Part shown: piece by piece, positions 1-9,526 of the stretch | Position numbering within the stretch: position 1 is the stretch's first letter | Layout: each line of letters starts with the position of its first letter | From: [Bacillus] enclensis | Lineage (GTDB): Bacteria > Bacillota > Bacilli > Bacillales > Bacillaceae_B | Reading direction: 5' to 3' | Assembly (NCBI RefSeq): GCF_001456935.1 | Contig: NZ_KQ758491.1 | Span: 2,219 to 66,218, forward strand | DNA length: 64,000 bases | Notes under the pieces: model-generated | Databases searched by the model: none | What the model was told of the DNA's origin: nothing | The model's input: only the letters and a program-made list of their open reading frames with translations | Position numbers and translations under genes: made by a program

Positions 1-22
1 ATCCAGCTAGCCCAGCCACCCA

Positions 23-95
23 GAGCCATTAGCTCAGTTGGTAGAGCATCTGACTTTTAATCAGAGGGTCGAAGGTTCGAGTCCTTCATGGCTCA
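23..95 (+). tRNA. tRNA-Lys (anticodon TTT)
   Basis: A full cloverleaf can be read. The acceptor arm GAGCCAT pairs with ATGGCTC at 88-94. The D-arm reads AGCTCAGTTGGTAGAGC, the anticodon loop is CTTTTAA with anticodon TTT, and the T-loop is GTTCGAGTCC. The encoded 3' end is followed by TCA, so CCA is probably added after transcription. It is the first of two tandem tRNA genes and is likely the tail of a larger tRNA or rRNA cluster lying upstream of the window. Confidence 0.97.
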
Positions 96-103
96 TCAAA
101 CAT

Positions 104-134
104 TTCTCACATCTTACCCATGGATGTGAGAAAT
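104..134 (+). other. hairpin between the two tRNA genes
   Basis: An 11-bp inverted repeat (TTTCTCACATC / GATGTGAGAAA) lies in the spacer between tRNA-Lys and tRNA-Ala. No T-run follows it, so it is more likely a processing or spacer structure than a terminator. Confidence 0.5.
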
Positions 135-149
135 TCTTATATCTAAATC

Positions 150-225
150 GGGGCCTTAGCTCAGCTGGGAGAGCGCCTGCTTTGCACGCAGGAGGTCAGC
201 GGTTCGATCCCGCTAGGCTCCACCA
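150..225 (+). tRNA. tRNA-Ala (anticodon TGC)
   Basis: The acceptor GGGGCCT pairs with AGGCTCC (one G-T pair). The D-arm, the anticodon loop TTTGCAC with anticodon TGC, and the T-arm GGTTCGATCC are all present. The 3' CCA is encoded (223-225). A strong terminator follows, so this is the last gene of the tRNA operon. Confidence 0.97.
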
Positions 226-240
226 TACATACGACATTGG

Positions 241-275
241 AACCTCAACTCTTTTATGGAGTTGGGGTTTTTTTA
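241..275 (+). terminator. Rho-independent terminator of the tRNA operon
   Basis: An 11-bp stem (AACCTCAACTC / GAGTTGGGGTT) is followed by a T7 run. It directly follows tRNA-Ala. Confidence 0.85.
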
Positions 276-435
276 TGTGGCATGTCCTTGGCAGCGGGGG
301 AAATGTAGATATTTGGGGTGAAACCATTCATTTGAGAGAGAATTTTTTCTTATTTACAAGGTTGGCGGCATTCTTTGGCGAGTTTTCAGTCAAAATACGA
401 CTTGGAATCATCGTTGCTTGCCTCCTCCAATAAAG

Positions 436-600
436 AATGGTGCCGGTTTGGTCGATAATTTTGCCGATATGTAAATAATTGCGCCTGAATCTGGATTATT
501 GAGCCACTTTCAGGATAATTGCGCCACTTTCCAGATTATTGCGCCACTTTCCAGATTATTGCGCCACTTTCGAAATAATTGCGCCACTTGTCGAAAAATC
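436..600. repeat. tandem array, exact 20-bp period (GCGCC type)
   Basis: About eight degenerate units have the consensus GCGCCACTTTCCAGATTATT. The GCC core falls at 442, 463, 483, 503, 523, 543, 563 and 583, so the period is exactly 20 from 463 on. No ORF is convincing here. The rest of the 226-831 gap holds the tRNA terminator, a G/T-leaning stretch (280-430) and a C/A-rich stretch (640-760). Confidence 0.85.
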
Positions 601-763
601 TCCATGAAAATCTCCATGAACTCGACAGAGGACCAATTGGACATCCTCCAACGCTAGTTCAACTCCAAGCACCAGAGCGACACTCACCACCCTCCTCATA
701 TTCTTCCAAAAACCCCGTCCCAAACCCACGCCCAACCGCATATATATACACAATCCTGTCCAG

Positions 764-793
764 TTGAGTCATCCATCACTATCAAGATACAAT
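764..793 (+). promoter_or_regulatory. candidate SigA promoter of rocF
   Basis: TTGAGT (764-769) and TACAAT (788-793) are separated by 18 bp and lie about 40 bp before the arginase start codon. Confidence 0.5.
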
Positions 794-831
794 AGAGGAA
801 GATTCAGATAATTGGGATAGGAGGAATTTAC

Positions 832-1734
832 ATGAACAAAAACATATCAATCATCGGAGTACCAATGGATCTGGGACAGATGAGACGCGGGGTCGACATG
901 GGGCCAAGTGCAATCCGTTATGCGGGGGTTGTCGAAAGACTTGAAAATCTGGGGTATGAAATAAAGGATCTCGGCGATATTGAAATTGGCCAGGCTGAGC
1001 GTGTACATAATAATCCTGATACAAATTTGAGAAATTTGAAAGCGGTTGCTGAAGCGAGCGGGAAGCTTGCATCCACTGTTGATGGAGTGATTTCAAGCGG
1101 TGATTTCCCGTTGATTTTCGGAGGGGATCATAGTATTGCCATCGGTACGCTGGCCGGGGTTTCCAAGCACTATGAGAATCTAGGGGTCATCTGGTATGAT
1201 GCGCATGGCGATTTGAATACTGGTGATACTTCTCCATCCGGAAATATCCATGGAATGCCGCTCGCTGTGAGTCTGGGCATCGGCCATGAAGACTTGACGA
1301 GCATCGGCGGAAACACACCGAAAATAAAGCCTGAAAACATCGTGATCATCGGGGCACGTTCCCTCGATGAAGGTGAAAGGGAGCTTATTAAGGAAAGAGG
1401 CATCAAGGTATATACGATGCATGAAGTAGATCGCATGGGTATGGCGAAGGTGATGGAAGATGCGATTATGTACTTGAAAGATAAAACGGACGGGGTACAC
1501 CTGTCTCTTGACCTTGATGGTTTGGATCCAAGCGATGCACCTGGAGTGGGCACACCGGTTCTTGGCGGCATCAGCTACCGTGAAAGCCACCTGGCCATGG
1601 AAATGCTTGAAGAGTCTAAGCTCATTACGTCCGCGGAATTTGTGGAAGTCAACCCGATCCTGGACGAGAAGAATAAGACGGCAACCGTAGCCGTAGCATT
1701 AATGGGGTCTTTGTTTGGTGAGAAACTACTCTGA
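832..1734 (+). CDS. rocF: arginase
   Basis: Arginase hydrolyses L-arginine to ornithine and urea, the first step of arginine catabolism, and is a cytosolic binuclear manganese enzyme. The 300-residue length is normal. Metal-binding motifs are visible: GGDHS around residue 97-101 (His100), DAHGD at 123-127 (Asp123, His125, Asp127) and SLDLDGLDP around 225-233 (Asp227, Asp229). An AGGAGG site lies 7 bp before the ATG. It stands alone, with its own promoter candidate and a strong terminator; the rest of the roc pathway is not in the window. Unlike B. subtilis, where rocF lies in rocDEF, the gene here sits next to the sigW region. Confidence 0.97.
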   Translation: MNKNISIIGVPMDLGQMRRGVDMGPSAIRYAGVVERLENLGYEIKDLGDIEIGQAERVHNNPDTNLRNLKAVAEASGKLASTVDGVISSGDFPLIFGGDHSIAIGTLAGVSKHYENLGVIWYDAHGDLNTGDTSPSGNIHGMPLAVSLGIGHEDLTSIGGNTPKIKPENIVIIGARSLDEGERELIKERGIKVYTMHEVDRMGMAKVMEDAIMYLKDKTDGVHLSLDLDGLDPSDAPGVGTPVLGGISYRESHLAMEMLEESKLITSAEFVEVNPILDEKNKTATVAVALMGSLFGEKLL

Positions 1735-1776
1735 TTGAAGGCAGGGGCACCCCTCGTCCGATAGATTAAAACAAAG

Positions 1777-1815
1777 AAGGCTGAAAACCTCCAAACAGGT
1801 TTTCAGCCTTTTTCT
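1777..1815. terminator. Rho-independent terminator after rocF
   Basis: A 14-bp stem (AAGGCTGAAAACCT / AGGTTTTCAGCCTT) with a T-run follows the arginase stop. It may also serve the convergent Spo0E-like gene. Confidence 0.85.
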
Positions 1816-1823
1816 ATCTTCTT

Positions 1824-1988
1824 TCAATTTTGTTTGACTAATTGGTATTGATTTAACAGGTTATCCAGTCGTGTGCTTAAATGCACGACTTTTTCATCGG
1901 CGTATGATGACTCTTTTGCGAGTTCTACCATTTGGCGACGACAGTCTTCAATTTGGTACAAAAGCTCTTTATTAACCCTTCCACTCAT
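1824..1988 (-). CDS. Spo0E-family aspartyl-phosphate phosphatase
   Basis: Small helical Spo0E-family proteins dephosphorylate Spo0A~P and so delay sporulation. The 54-residue product has the family layout: an amphipathic helix with IEDCRRQMVELA, then the signature SxxxD (Ser38-Asp42 in HLSTRLD) followed by LLNQY. The open frame runs on upstream, but Met at 1988 is preceded by a G-rich site and begins where family members begin. It converges on rocF and diverges from sigW. The exact phosphorelay target cannot be told from sequence. Confidence 0.85.
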   Translation of the reverse strand: MSGRVNKELLYQIEDCRRQMVELAKESSYADEKVVHLSTRLDNLLNQYQLVKQN

Positions 1989-2093
1989 GGTGAGTCCCCC
2001 AGTACTAATAAATATTAGTCCTTTTATACCCCTTTTCAATAAAATGTAAACATTTTTAATCAAAAATTTGTTAGGATTATATTATGAAAAAAA

Positions 2094-2120
2094 TGAAACC
2101 TTTCTATAGGGTGTAACGTA
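2094..2120 (+). promoter_or_regulatory. SigW-type (ECF) autoregulatory promoter of sigW
   Basis: TGAAAC (2094-2099), 17 bp, then CGTA (2117-2120) closely matches the SigW consensus TGAAAC-N16-CGTA. Autoregulation of sigW through such a promoter is established in B. subtilis. Confidence 0.9.
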
Positions 2121-2157
2121 TATAAATATAGCCGCATAGAGCGGAGGTATAACTGAG

Positions 2158-2721
2158 ATGGAAGCATTAGTGAAGAAACGGATAAAACAAGTATTAAAAG
2201 GCGACCAAAGTGCTTTTTCAGAATTGGTGGAGCTTTATAAGGATAAAGTGTTTCAGATATGTTTCCGGATGCTCGGGAACCGGCATGAAGCGGAAGATAT
2301 AGCACAGGAAGCGTTTATCAGGGCTTATGTCAACATTGAAACCTTTAACCAGAAGAGGAAGTTCTCGACATGGCTGTTCCGGATCGCGACGAATCTTTGC
2401 ATCGACCGGATCAGGAAGAAGAAGCCGGATTATTATTTGGATGCAGAAGTGGCAGGAACGGATGGACTGACAATGTATTCACAGGTTGCAGTCGATGTAC
2501 AGATGCCTGAGGATGAAGTTGAAAACATGGAACTTCAAGAAACGATACAGAAGGAAATTTCCAAGCTGCCGGAGAAATATCGATCGGTCATCGTGTTAAA
2601 ATATATCGAAGAATTGCCGCTGCAGGAGATCAGTGAAATACTGGATATGCCTTTGGGTACTGTCAAAACAAGGGTACATAGAGGGCGGGAAGCTCTTCGT
2701 AAGCAATTAAAATCTCTATAG
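2158..2721 (+). CDS. sigW: ECF RNA polymerase sigma factor SigW
   Basis: This sigma factor directs RNA polymerase to envelope-stress genes (antimicrobial peptides, membrane-active compounds). The protein has 187 residues. Region 2 includes the RMLGNRHEAEDIAQEAFIRA segment and the -10 reading helix (FSTWLFRIATNLCIDR). Region 4 has a helix-turn-helix ending in MPLGTVKTRVHRGREALRK. A GGAGG site precedes the ATG. The gene is followed 15 bp later by its anti-sigma factor and is preceded by its own SigW-type promoter. The order sigW-rsiW-cdaA-cdaR-glmM-glmS matches B. subtilis. Confidence 0.96.
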   Translation: MEALVKKRIKQVLKGDQSAFSELVELYKDKVFQICFRMLGNRHEAEDIAQEAFIRAYVNIETFNQKRKFSTWLFRIATNLCIDRIRKKKPDYYLDAEVAGTDGLTMYSQVAVDVQMPEDEVENMELQETIQKEISKLPEKYRSVIVLKYIEELPLQEISEILDMPLGTVKTRVHRGREALRKQLKSL

Positions 2722-2736
2722 AGAGGGTGAGTGGAA

Positions 2737-3384
2737 ATGAAAACTTGTCCTGAAGAAATGATCGACTATATGCACGATTATCTAGACGGTGACATATCAA
2801 GTGAAAATGAACAGGAATTAAAGCATCATCTGCAGCAGTGTGGGGAGTGCCAGCATCACTTTCATGAGCTGAAAAAAGCGATTGCATTTGTACAGAGTAC
2901 TTCACACATCAGTGCACCTGATGATTTTACAAATAAAGTGATGGACAGATTACCGAAGGAAAAGAAAAAGGTTGGTGTGCAGAGGTGGCTTCGCCACCAT
3001 CCGCTGATGACAGCGGCTGCTTTATTCATCTTCTTTATGACGGGAAGCCTCTTTGCCTCATGGAATGATCAACAGGATTTCTCCTTTACGAAAGATGAGG
3101 CGCTGGTCGTACAGGATCACACCGTTGTGGTTCCCGAAGGTAAAGTAGTCAAGGGAGATTTGACGGTCCGTAACGGCGACGTGAGAATAGAAGGAAAAGT
3201 CACAGGTGACGTAACCGTCATCAATGGAAATGTTCTCAACAATAATCAATACTTGGCTTCCGCAGGCACGGTGACCGGGGAGATCAAGGAAATCGATGAG
3301 GCATTCGAGTGGCTTTGGTACCAGATCAAAAGCGGGGCCAAAGATTTAGTTGAATGGGGAAATTCGCAACTTGACGAAAAGTAA
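2737..3384 (+). CDS. rsiW: anti-sigma-W factor RsiW
   Basis: RsiW is a membrane-bound inhibitor that holds SigW inactive until PrsW and then RasP cleave it. The N-terminal zinc-binding anti-sigma domain shows Cys4 and His31-x3-Cys35-x2-Cys38. One membrane segment spans about residues 88-108. The extracytoplasmic part keeps the ASAGTVTGEI region found near the PrsW site of the B. subtilis protein. I chose the ATG at 2737 (215 residues) over a GTG at 2731, because the GAGAGGGTGAG ribosome site overlaps that GTG. It is co-transcribed with sigW and followed by a terminator. Confidence 0.94.
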   Translation: MKTCPEEMIDYMHDYLDGDISSENEQELKHHLQQCGECQHHFHELKKAIAFVQSTSHISAPDDFTNKVMDRLPKEKKKVGVQRWLRHHPLMTAAALFIFFMTGSLFASWNDQQDFSFTKDEALVVQDHTVVVPEGKVVKGDLTVRNGDVRIEGKVTGDVTVINGNVLNNNQYLASAGTVTGEIKEIDEAFEWLWYQIKSGAKDLVEWGNSQLDEK

Positions 3385-3429
3385 GATATGATGAAAGGGA
3401 CGAAAAGCTGCATGTTCGTCCCTGATGGG

Positions 3430-3470
3430 CTGACATGCGGGGAAGTTCCTTGTTTCATGTCAGTTTTTTT
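3430..3470 (+). terminator. terminator after sigW-rsiW
   Basis: An 8-bp stem (CTGACATG / CATGTCAG) is followed by T7. It separates the stress operon from the cdaA operon. Confidence 0.75.
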
Positions 3471-3550
3471 GCGGAATACTTTAGGTAAGGTATTTGGTAA
3501 TTTTTAATTATATAGAGTCATGGGGTTCTTTTCTGTAACGGAGTGGGATT

Positions 3551-3560
3551 GTGCTATAAT
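3551..3560 (+). promoter_or_regulatory. candidate extended -10 promoter of cdaA
   Basis: TGCTATAAT is an extended -10 element about 70 bp before cdaA. No good -35 is seen. Confidence 0.45.
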
Positions 3561-3628
3561 ATACAGGTTACGAAAAAAGAAGCCACATGGCGGCTTACGC
3601 TTTCGATTAAGCTATTGGAGGATGTAAT

Positions 3629-4465
3629 ATGCCGTTTATCGATCTATTTTCAGATTACTCTGCCCTGGATTATGTCTCGGATATCGTAGACATTCTTGTG
3701 GTATGGTTTGTTATTTATAAATTAATCATGCTGATCAAGGGTACCAAGGCAGTCCAATTATTAAAAGGTATCTTTGTCATTATCATCGTCAGGGGACTCA
3801 GCAGCATCTTCGGCCTCGATACATTGGGGTGGATGATGGAGCAGGCGCTCACCTGGGGTTTCCTTGCGATCATCATCATCTTCCAGCCTGAATTGCGCCG
3901 GGCCTTGGAACAGCTTGGACGGGGACATTTATTCTCCCGTACCGGCATGCAGGAGGAGGAGGAGCAGGAGCAGATGATCGAGTCCATGACGAAGGCGGTC
4001 AGCTATATGGCGAAACGCCGGATCGGAGCCCTTCTTTCCATTGAAAGGGAGACCGGGATGAGTGACTACATAGAAACGGGCATCGCGATCGATGCAAAGA
4101 TCACGTCTCAACTGCTCATCAATATTTTCATCCCCAACACCCCGCTGCACGATGGTGCGGTGATCATCCAGAAGCGTCAGATCGCTGCTGCAGCGTGTTA
4201 TCTGCCGCTATCGGAGAGCCCTTTTATTTCAAAGGAGCTCGGAACGAGGCACAGGGCGGCCCTTGGGGTGAGTGAAGTGACGGACAGTATTACCATTGTC
4301 GTGTCTGAAGAAACGGGGGCAATCTCCATCACGAAGAATGGAGAACTGCATCGCGACCTGTCAATCGAGCGATTCAAGGAAATGCTGACAGTGGAATTGA
4401 TAGGCGATAAGACGAGTGCTTCCTCATCAAAATGGAGTTGGAGGGGGAAGAAAGAAAATGGATAA
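3629..4465 (+). CDS. cdaA: diadenylate cyclase CdaA
   Basis: CdaA makes c-di-AMP from two ATP; c-di-AMP controls potassium uptake and wall homeostasis. Three N-terminal membrane helices fall within residues 10-85. The DAC domain carries the two catalytic motifs DGA (175-177) and RHR (207-209). The length of 278 residues is typical. The Glu-rich EEEEQEQ linker at 109-115 is conspicuous. Its stop overlaps the start of cdaR by 8 bp, which suggests translational coupling; glmM follows, as in the conserved cdaA-cdaR-glmM module. Confidence 0.97.
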   Translation: MPFIDLFSDYSALDYVSDIVDILVVWFVIYKLIMLIKGTKAVQLLKGIFVIIIVRGLSSIFGLDTLGWMMEQALTWGFLAIIIIFQPELRRALEQLGRGHLFSRTGMQEEEEQEQMIESMTKAVSYMAKRRIGALLSIERETGMSDYIETGIAIDAKITSQLLINIFIPNTPLHDGAVIIQKRQIAAAACYLPLSESPFISKELGTRHRAALGVSEVTDSITIVVSEETGAISITKNGELHRDLSIERFKEMLTVELIGDKTSASSSKWSWRGKKENG

Positions 4466-5702
4466 ATTCATGGAATCGAAATGGTTTATGCGAGTGGTTG
4501 GATTGCTTCTGGCTTTCATCCTCTATTTATCAGTGAACTTTGATGACATCCAGAAAACCGCATCCAACAGTGGAGGCGGAAATCCTCAGACGTCTTTTGA
4601 TACTATCCAGGATATTCCTCTGGAAGTGTTTTATGATTCAGAGAACCTTGTCGTCTCGGGGCTGCCCGAAACCGTCAATTTGACGGTTGACGGCCCGAAG
4701 TCGATCGTACAGCCGACGAAGACATTAAAGGATTTTCAAGTATATGTCGATTTGAATGACGTCGGGATCGGGGAGCATCAGGTCCCTGTCGAGATCGATA
4801 ATATCTCAGACAAATTAGATGTGAAGATCAATCCTGAATTTGTAACCGTCACCGTGGAGGAGAAAGTGACCGAAGAGTTCGGGGTGGAACCTGAGTTCAA
4901 TTCTGGAGTCCTTTCAAACGGATTCGAAGCGGAAGGCTTATCGGTCAATCCTAAGACGGTCAAGGTTACTGGCGCTAAGAGTCAGATTGATCAGATCGCC
5001 TATGTAAAGGCAACCCTTGATATAGAGGGTGAAATAAGTGAGAATGTCACAAAAGAAGCGAAAGTTCAGGTCCTTGACCGTGAATATAACAAATTGAATG
5101 TCCAATTCGAACCGGAAGTGGTGGATGTCACCGTCTCGGTGGTGAATCCGAGCAAGGAAGTCCCGGTTACCGTTAAGGAAAAAGGTTCTTTACCTGAAGG
5201 CGTCACCCTTGAGTCCATATCGGTTGAACCCGAAACGGCCGACGTTTTCGGAAGGCAGGATGTGTTGGACACGATCAAAGAGCTTACAGCTGAAGTCGAT
5301 CTAAGTAAGATCAAAAAAGATACGACCCTCACTGTACCGTTATCGTTGAAGGATGGCTTAAATAAAGTTGCGCCTGAAGAAGTGAAGGTGAATGTGGATG
5401 TAACCACCAGCACCGAGAAAGAACTATCGGGTCTCGAACTGTCGCCTGAGGGCCTCGGAGAAGAGTACGAAGTGACGATCCTGGAGCCTGAGGGCGGAGC
5501 GGTCGATGCCACCTTAACGGGAGAGAACGGGGCAGTCGAGAAAATAACAAAGGAAGATTTCAACCTGGCACTTGATTTGACGGGTCTTGAACCGGGCGAG
5601 CATGAAGTCGAAATTGATGCGAAGGGTCCTGAAAATATAGATTGGACGTTATCTCAAGATACAGTGAAAATACAGATTAAAGAAAAGAACACTTCAGCAT
5701 AA
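4458..5702 (+). CDS. cdaR: CdaA regulatory protein CdaR (YbbR domains)
   Basis: CdaR is a membrane-anchored extracytoplasmic protein that binds and regulates CdaA. The N-terminus has one membrane helix (about residues 9-26, [17 protein letters not shown]). It is followed by four YbbR-like beta domains with repeated V-x-V-x-G strand patterns. I take the ATG at 4458 (414 residues), after GGGGGAAG; the upstream extension lies inside cdaA and has no site of its own. It overlaps cdaA by 8 bp and is 25 bp ahead of glmM. Confidence 0.94.
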   Translation: MDKFMESKWFMRVVGLLLAFILYLSVNFDDIQKTASNSGGGNPQTSFDTIQDIPLEVFYDSENLVVSGLPETVNLTVDGPKSIVQPTKTLKDFQVYVDLNDVGIGEHQVPVEIDNISDKLDVKINPEFVTVTVEEKVTEEFGVEPEFNSGVLSNGFEAEGLSVNPKTVKVTGAKSQIDQIAYVKATLDIEGEISENVTKEAKVQVLDREYNKLNVQFEPEVVDVTVSVVNPSKEVPVTVKEKGSLPEGVTLESISVEPETADVFGRQDVLDTIKELTAEVDLSKIKKDTTLTVPLSLKDGLNKVAPEEVKVNVDVTTSTEKELSGLELSPEGLGEEYEVTILEPEGGAVDATLTGENGAVEKITKEDFNLALDLTGLEPGEHEVEIDAKGPENIDWTLSQDTVKIQIKEKNTSA

Positions 5703-5727
5703 GAGCTGTGAAAAGGAGAGAATTTCA

Positions 5728-7077
5728 ATGGGTAAGTATTTTGGAACAGATGGTGTACGAGGTGTAGCGAATGCGGAATTGACACCGGAATTGGCATTTA
5801 GACTTGGCCGATTCGGCGGTTATGTCCTCACAAAGGACGCGACACGTCCAAAAATCCTGATCGGAAGAGATACCCGAATTTCCGGGCATATGCTTGAAGG
5901 GGCACTGGTTGCCGGCCTGCTCTCGATCGGAGCGGAAGTGATGCGTCTCGGCGTCATCTCGACTCCGGGAGTATCCTATTTGACGAAAGCCCTGGGTGCC
6001 CAAGCTGGAGTGATGATTTCTGCGTCTCATAATCCAGTCGCGGATAATGGAATTAAATTCTTCGGCCCCGACGGTTTTAAATTATCGGATGAGCAGGAGC
6101 TGGAAATAGAAGAGCTGCTGGATCAAACGGAAGACAGCCTTCCGCGCCCTACTGGTGCAGACCTTGGCCAGGTAAGCGATTATTTCGAAGGCGGACAGAA
6201 GTACCTTCAGTATTTGAAGCAGACTGTAGACGAAGATTTCGATGGATTACATATCGCGCTGGACTGCGCGCACGGTGCGACTTCTTCCTTGGCGACCCAC
6301 TTGTTTGCTGATCTTGATGCGGATATATCCACTATGGGCGCGTCCCCGGATGGATTGAATATCAATGAAGGCGTCGGATCGACCCATCCGGAAGCACTTG
6401 CTGAAATGGTGAAGGAAAAAGGTGCTGATGTCGGACTCGCATTTGACGGAGACGGGGATCGCATCATCGCTGTGGACGAACACGGAACGATTGTGGACGG
6501 AGATCAAATCATGTATATCTGCGGTAAGTACCTGAAGTCTGAAGGCAGATTGAAACAATCGACCGTTGTCTCCACGGTCATGAGTAATCTTGGCTTCCAT
6601 AAAGGGCTTGAAGAGCACGGAATCCAAAGTCTCCAGACTGCTGTCGGTGACCGCTATGTCGTAGAAGAAATGAAGACAAACGGATATAATCTTGGCGGAG
6701 AGCAGTCGGGACATATCATCTTCCTTGATTACAACACGACCGGCGATGGTCTTTTAACAGGTATTCAGCTGGTGAATATCATGAAGGTGACCGGTAAATC
6801 ATTGTCCGAGCTTGCAGGGGAAATGAAGAAGTTCCCTCAGAAGCTTGTGAATGTGCGTGTAACGGACAAGCATCACGTAACTGACAATGAAAAGGTGAAA
6901 AGCGTCATTGAAAAAGTGGAAGAGGAAATGAACGGAAACGGCCGTATCCTCGTGCGCCCATCGGGGACAGAACCGCTCGTCCGCGTGATGGCTGAAGCAC
7001 CGACTGAAGAATTGTGTGTACAATACGTCGATGAGATCGCACATGTGGTAAAAGAAGAAATGGGTTTAAACGAATAA
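5728..7077 (+). CDS. glmM: phosphoglucosamine mutase GlmM
   Basis: GlmM converts glucosamine-6-phosphate to glucosamine-1-phosphate for UDP-GlcNAc and peptidoglycan synthesis. The 449-residue protein has the active phosphoserine in ISASHNP (Ser100), the magnesium loop DGDGDR (240-245) and the C-terminal phosphate-binding RPSGTEP motif. An AAAGGAGAG site precedes the ATG. It is the third gene of the cdaA operon; family work shows that GlmM and CdaR both contact CdaA. Confidence 0.97.
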   Translation: MGKYFGTDGVRGVANAELTPELAFRLGRFGGYVLTKDATRPKILIGRDTRISGHMLEGALVAGLLSIGAEVMRLGVISTPGVSYLTKALGAQAGVMISASHNPVADNGIKFFGPDGFKLSDEQELEIEELLDQTEDSLPRPTGADLGQVSDYFEGGQKYLQYLKQTVDEDFDGLHIALDCAHGATSSLATHLFADLDADISTMGASPDGLNINEGVGSTHPEALAEMVKEKGADVGLAFDGDGDRIIAVDEHGTIVDGDQIMYICGKYLKSEGRLKQSTVVSTVMSNLGFHKGLEEHGIQSLQTAVGDRYVVEEMKTNGYNLGGEQSGHIIFLDYNTTGDGLLTGIQLVNIMKVTGKSLSELAGEMKKFPQKLVNVRVTDKHHVTDNEKVKSVIEKVEEEMNGNGRILVRPSGTEPLVRVMAEAPTEELCVQYVDEIAHVVKEEMGLNE

Positions 7078-7085
7078 ACCGTTTT

Positions 7086-7135
7086 TATGCACAAGGGGTA
7101 CATCTTTTACTCCTTGTGCATATTTAATAATGTGA
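7086..7135. terminator. hairpin after glmM
   Basis: An 11-bp stem (TATGCACAAGG / CCTTGTGCATA) follows the glmM stop. The T-run is poor (TTTAAT), so termination may be partial. Confidence 0.55.
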
Positions 7136-7220
7136 GATTTTTTAAATCATGTGTTTATCATTACTTTGTTTCGGGAAGTTAACAAAGTGGTAACAACTCT
7201 ATCCGGCGTTCATATTTTTA

Positions 7221-7250
7221 TTGACGCAAGAGTTCCTGCTGGTGTATGAT
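7221..7250 (+). promoter_or_regulatory. SigA promoter of glmS
   Basis: TTGACG (7221-7226), 18 bp, TATGAT (7245-7250). It would start a leader of about 330 nt that contains the ribozyme. Confidence 0.7.
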
Positions 7251-7339
7251 GATTTTGTTTTTGATTTTCAAATAATTTGGAAACAGTGCAATTGATTCAG
7301 ATAAGGAAAGGTGGATTGTTCATAAATAACGATTAATAA

Positions 7340-7497
7340 AGCGCCAGGACTAAACGGAAGAGAGCCGTTTAGTTGACGAGGTGGAGGTTCAATCGAGTGT
7401 TCGGCGGATGCCTCCCGGTTCGTAAAGTCGCGGAGCCGTAAGATTCTTTCTTAAAACATCGAGGCAACTTGATGCACAAAGGGAAGATAAGCAGTGA
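7340..7497 (+). promoter_or_regulatory. glmS ribozyme (glucosamine-6-phosphate riboswitch)
   Basis: The conserved core is clear. The cleavage-site region AAGCGCC is at 7339-7345 and the P1-P2 region GACGAGGTGGAGG follows. The signature ATCGAGTGTTCGGCGGATG and CCTCCCGG come next, with GAGCCGTAAGATTC after them. The 3' P3-P4 domain ends with ACAAAGGGAAGATAAGC. In the known system, GlcN6P is a cofactor for self-cleavage before the G at the start of GCGCC, and the cut mRNA is degraded, which lowers GlmS. Confidence 0.95.
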
Positions 7498-7527
7498 CTT
7501 ACTAAAAAACTATGACAATTGAGATAA

Positions 7528-7566
7528 GGGGGCAGGCTGTCCCCAAAAGATATCTTGCCCCCTTTT
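7528..7566 (+). terminator. hairpin between ribozyme and glmS start
   Basis: GGGGGCA pairs with TGCCCCC (longer arms with AA/TT) and is followed by TTTT, just ahead of the glmS ribosome site. It could be a weak terminator or a stabiliser of the cleaved RNA. The T-run is short. Confidence 0.45.
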
Positions 7567-7588
7567 CATTCAGGGAGGATATTTAATT

Positions 7589-9391
7589 ATGTGTGGTATC
7601 GTAGGATATATCGGAAATTCGGATACAAAGGAAATTTTATTAAAAGGTCTTGAGAAGCTTGAGTACCGCGGTTATGATTCTGCAGGCATCGCCGTTCAGA
7701 ATGCTGAAGGGATTCACGTCTTCAAAGAAAAAGGCCGCATCGCAGATCTTCGCGGAATCGTTGATGAGAACGTAGCAAGCAACACAGGGATCGGACACAC
7801 ACGCTGGGCGACACATGGTGTACCAAGCCAGGTGAATGCTCACCCTCATCAAAGTACTTCAGGCCGTTTTACAATCGTTCATAACGGTGTAATCGAGAAC
7901 TACTCACAGCTGAAGCGTCAATATCTTACGGATGTTGAGTTCAAAAGTGAAACGGATACAGAAGTCATCGTTCAACTGATCGAGAAGCTTGTAGAAGAAG
8001 GAAATGCTGTAGATGAAGCGTTCCGTCAGACATTGATGCTGCTTAAAGGATCTTATGCAATCGCGTTATTGGATGCTGAAAACGATGAAACAATCTTTGT
8101 CGGCAAAAACAAGAGCCCGCTGCTTGTAGGTCTTGGTGAAGGCTTCAACGTTGTAGCAAGTGATGCAATGGCAATGATCCAGGTAACAGATCAATTCGTT
8201 GAACTGATGGATAAAGAAATGGTCATCGTGACAAAAGAGAAGGTTGAAATCCAAAACCTGATCGGGGAAGTAATGGAACGTGCTCCTTACACTGCTGAAA
8301 TTGATGCAAGTGACATCGAAAAAGGAACATACCCTCATTACATGCTGAAAGAAATCGATGAGCAGCCATTGGTGATGCGTAAAATCATCCAGGCATACCA
8401 AAATGAGAACAACGAGCTTCACATCGATGAGCCGGTTGTGGGTGCAATGAAAGAAGCGGACCGCATCTACATCATCGCTGCCGGAACAAGCTACCACGCT
8501 GGACTTGTAGGAAAGCAGTTCATCGAGAAGAGTGCAGGTATCCCTGTTGAAGTTCATGTTGCAAGTGAGTTCAACTACAATATGCCGCTTCTATCCGAGA
8601 AGCCATTATTCATCTTTATTTCTCAAAGCGGTGAAACGGCTGACAGCCGTGCCGTTCTTGTTCAAATCAAAGAGATGGGCCACAAAGCGCTTACGATTAC
8701 AAACGTAGCAGGATCTACTCTATCCCGTGAAGCGGATTACACACTTCTTCTTCACGCAGGACCTGAGATCGCAGTTGCTTCTACCAAAGCGTATACAGCT
8801 CAACTTGCTGTATTGGCAATCCTGGCTCACGTAACAGGCCAGTCTTGCGGTACTGTTCAGGACTTCGATTTGATCCAGGAGCTTGGAATCGTAGCGACTG
8901 CTATGGAAGCTCTTTGCGATACGAAGGAAGAATTCGAAGAAATCGCCCGCGAATATCTGTCAACAACACGCAACTGCTTCTTCATCGGCCGTTCCCTTGA
9001 CTTCTATGTAGGTCTTGAGGGATCACTGAAGCTAAAAGAAATCTCTTACATCCAGGCAGAAGGATTTGCCGGAGGAGAGCTTAAGCATGGTACGATCGCC
9101 CTGATCGAAGAAGGCACACCGGTTGTCGCTCTTGCAACGCAGGAAGCTGTAAACCTAAGCATCCGTGGAAATGTGAAAGAGGTAGTGGCTCGTGGAGCGA
9201 ACCCTTGCATCATTTCCATGAAAGGCTTAGAAGACGAAGAAGACCGCTTCGTCATCCCAGAGGTTAACCCAATGTTAACACCTCTTATCTCTGTCATTCC
9301 GTTACAATTGATTTCTTACTACGCTGCCCTGCACCGCGACTGCGATGTAGATAAGCCGCGTAACCTGGCTAAGTCGGTTACGGTTGAGTAA
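7589..9391 (+). CDS. glmS: glutamine--fructose-6-phosphate aminotransferase GlmS
   Basis: GlmS makes glucosamine-6-phosphate from fructose-6-phosphate and glutamine, the entry step to UDP-GlcNAc. The start MCGIVGYIG exposes the N-terminal nucleophile Cys2 of the glutaminase domain after Met removal. Two SIS sugar-isomerase domains follow, and the C-terminus ends [12 protein letters not shown] as in the family. The 600-residue length is the usual one. A GGAGG site lies before the ATG. Expression is controlled by the upstream ribozyme. Confidence 0.98.
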   Translation: MCGIVGYIGNSDTKEILLKGLEKLEYRGYDSAGIAVQNAEGIHVFKEKGRIADLRGIVDENVASNTGIGHTRWATHGVPSQVNAHPHQSTSGRFTIVHNGVIENYSQLKRQYLTDVEFKSETDTEVIVQLIEKLVEEGNAVDEAFRQTLMLLKGSYAIALLDAENDETIFVGKNKSPLLVGLGEGFNVVASDAMAMIQVTDQFVELMDKEMVIVTKEKVEIQNLIGEVMERAPYTAEIDASDIEKGTYPHYMLKEIDEQPLVMRKIIQAYQNENNELHIDEPVVGAMKEADRIYIIAAGTSYHAGLVGKQFIEKSAGIPVEVHVASEFNYNMPLLSEKPLFIFISQSGETADSRAVLVQIKEMGHKALTITNVAGSTLSREADYTLLLHAGPEIAVASTKAYTAQLAVLAILAHVTGQSCGTVQDFDLIQELGIVATAMEALCDTKEEFEEIAREYLSTTRNCFFIGRSLDFYVGLEGSLKLKEISYIQAEGFAGGELKHGTIALIEEGTPVVALATQEAVNLSIRGNVKEVVARGANPCIISMKGLEDEEDRFVIPEVNPMLTPLISVIPLQLISYYAALHRDCDVDKPRNLAKSVTVE

Positions 9392-9404
9392 GGAAATATA
9401 GATG

Positions 9405-9443
9405 AAACCCATTACCGCTTTTTTTAGGCGGTAATGGGTTTTT
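9405..9443 (+). terminator. terminator after glmS
   Basis: A stem (AACCCATTACCGC / GCGGTAATGGGTT) is followed by T5. Confidence 0.85.
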
Positions 9444-9488
9444 AATTTGGAGACATTCTTCCTCGACCTTCAATGATAAGCATATTGC

Positions 9489-9517
9489 TTTACCGTATAC
9501 ACGAAAACCCGTATAAT
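9489..9517 (+). promoter_or_regulatory. candidate promoter of a short leader RNA
   Basis: TTTACC (9489-9494), 17 bp, TATAAT (9512-9517). Two hairpins follow downstream and the second looks like a terminator. Confidence 0.5.
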
Positions 9518-9526
9518 CGAAAAAAT

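Noticed and set aside
38..433. 131-codon open frame over the tRNA genes
   Set aside because: It runs through both tRNA genes and the terminator, with no ribosome site; it is spurious.
436..600. possible CRISPR array
   Set aside because: Repeats are degenerate and head-to-tail with no unique spacers, and no cas genes are present.
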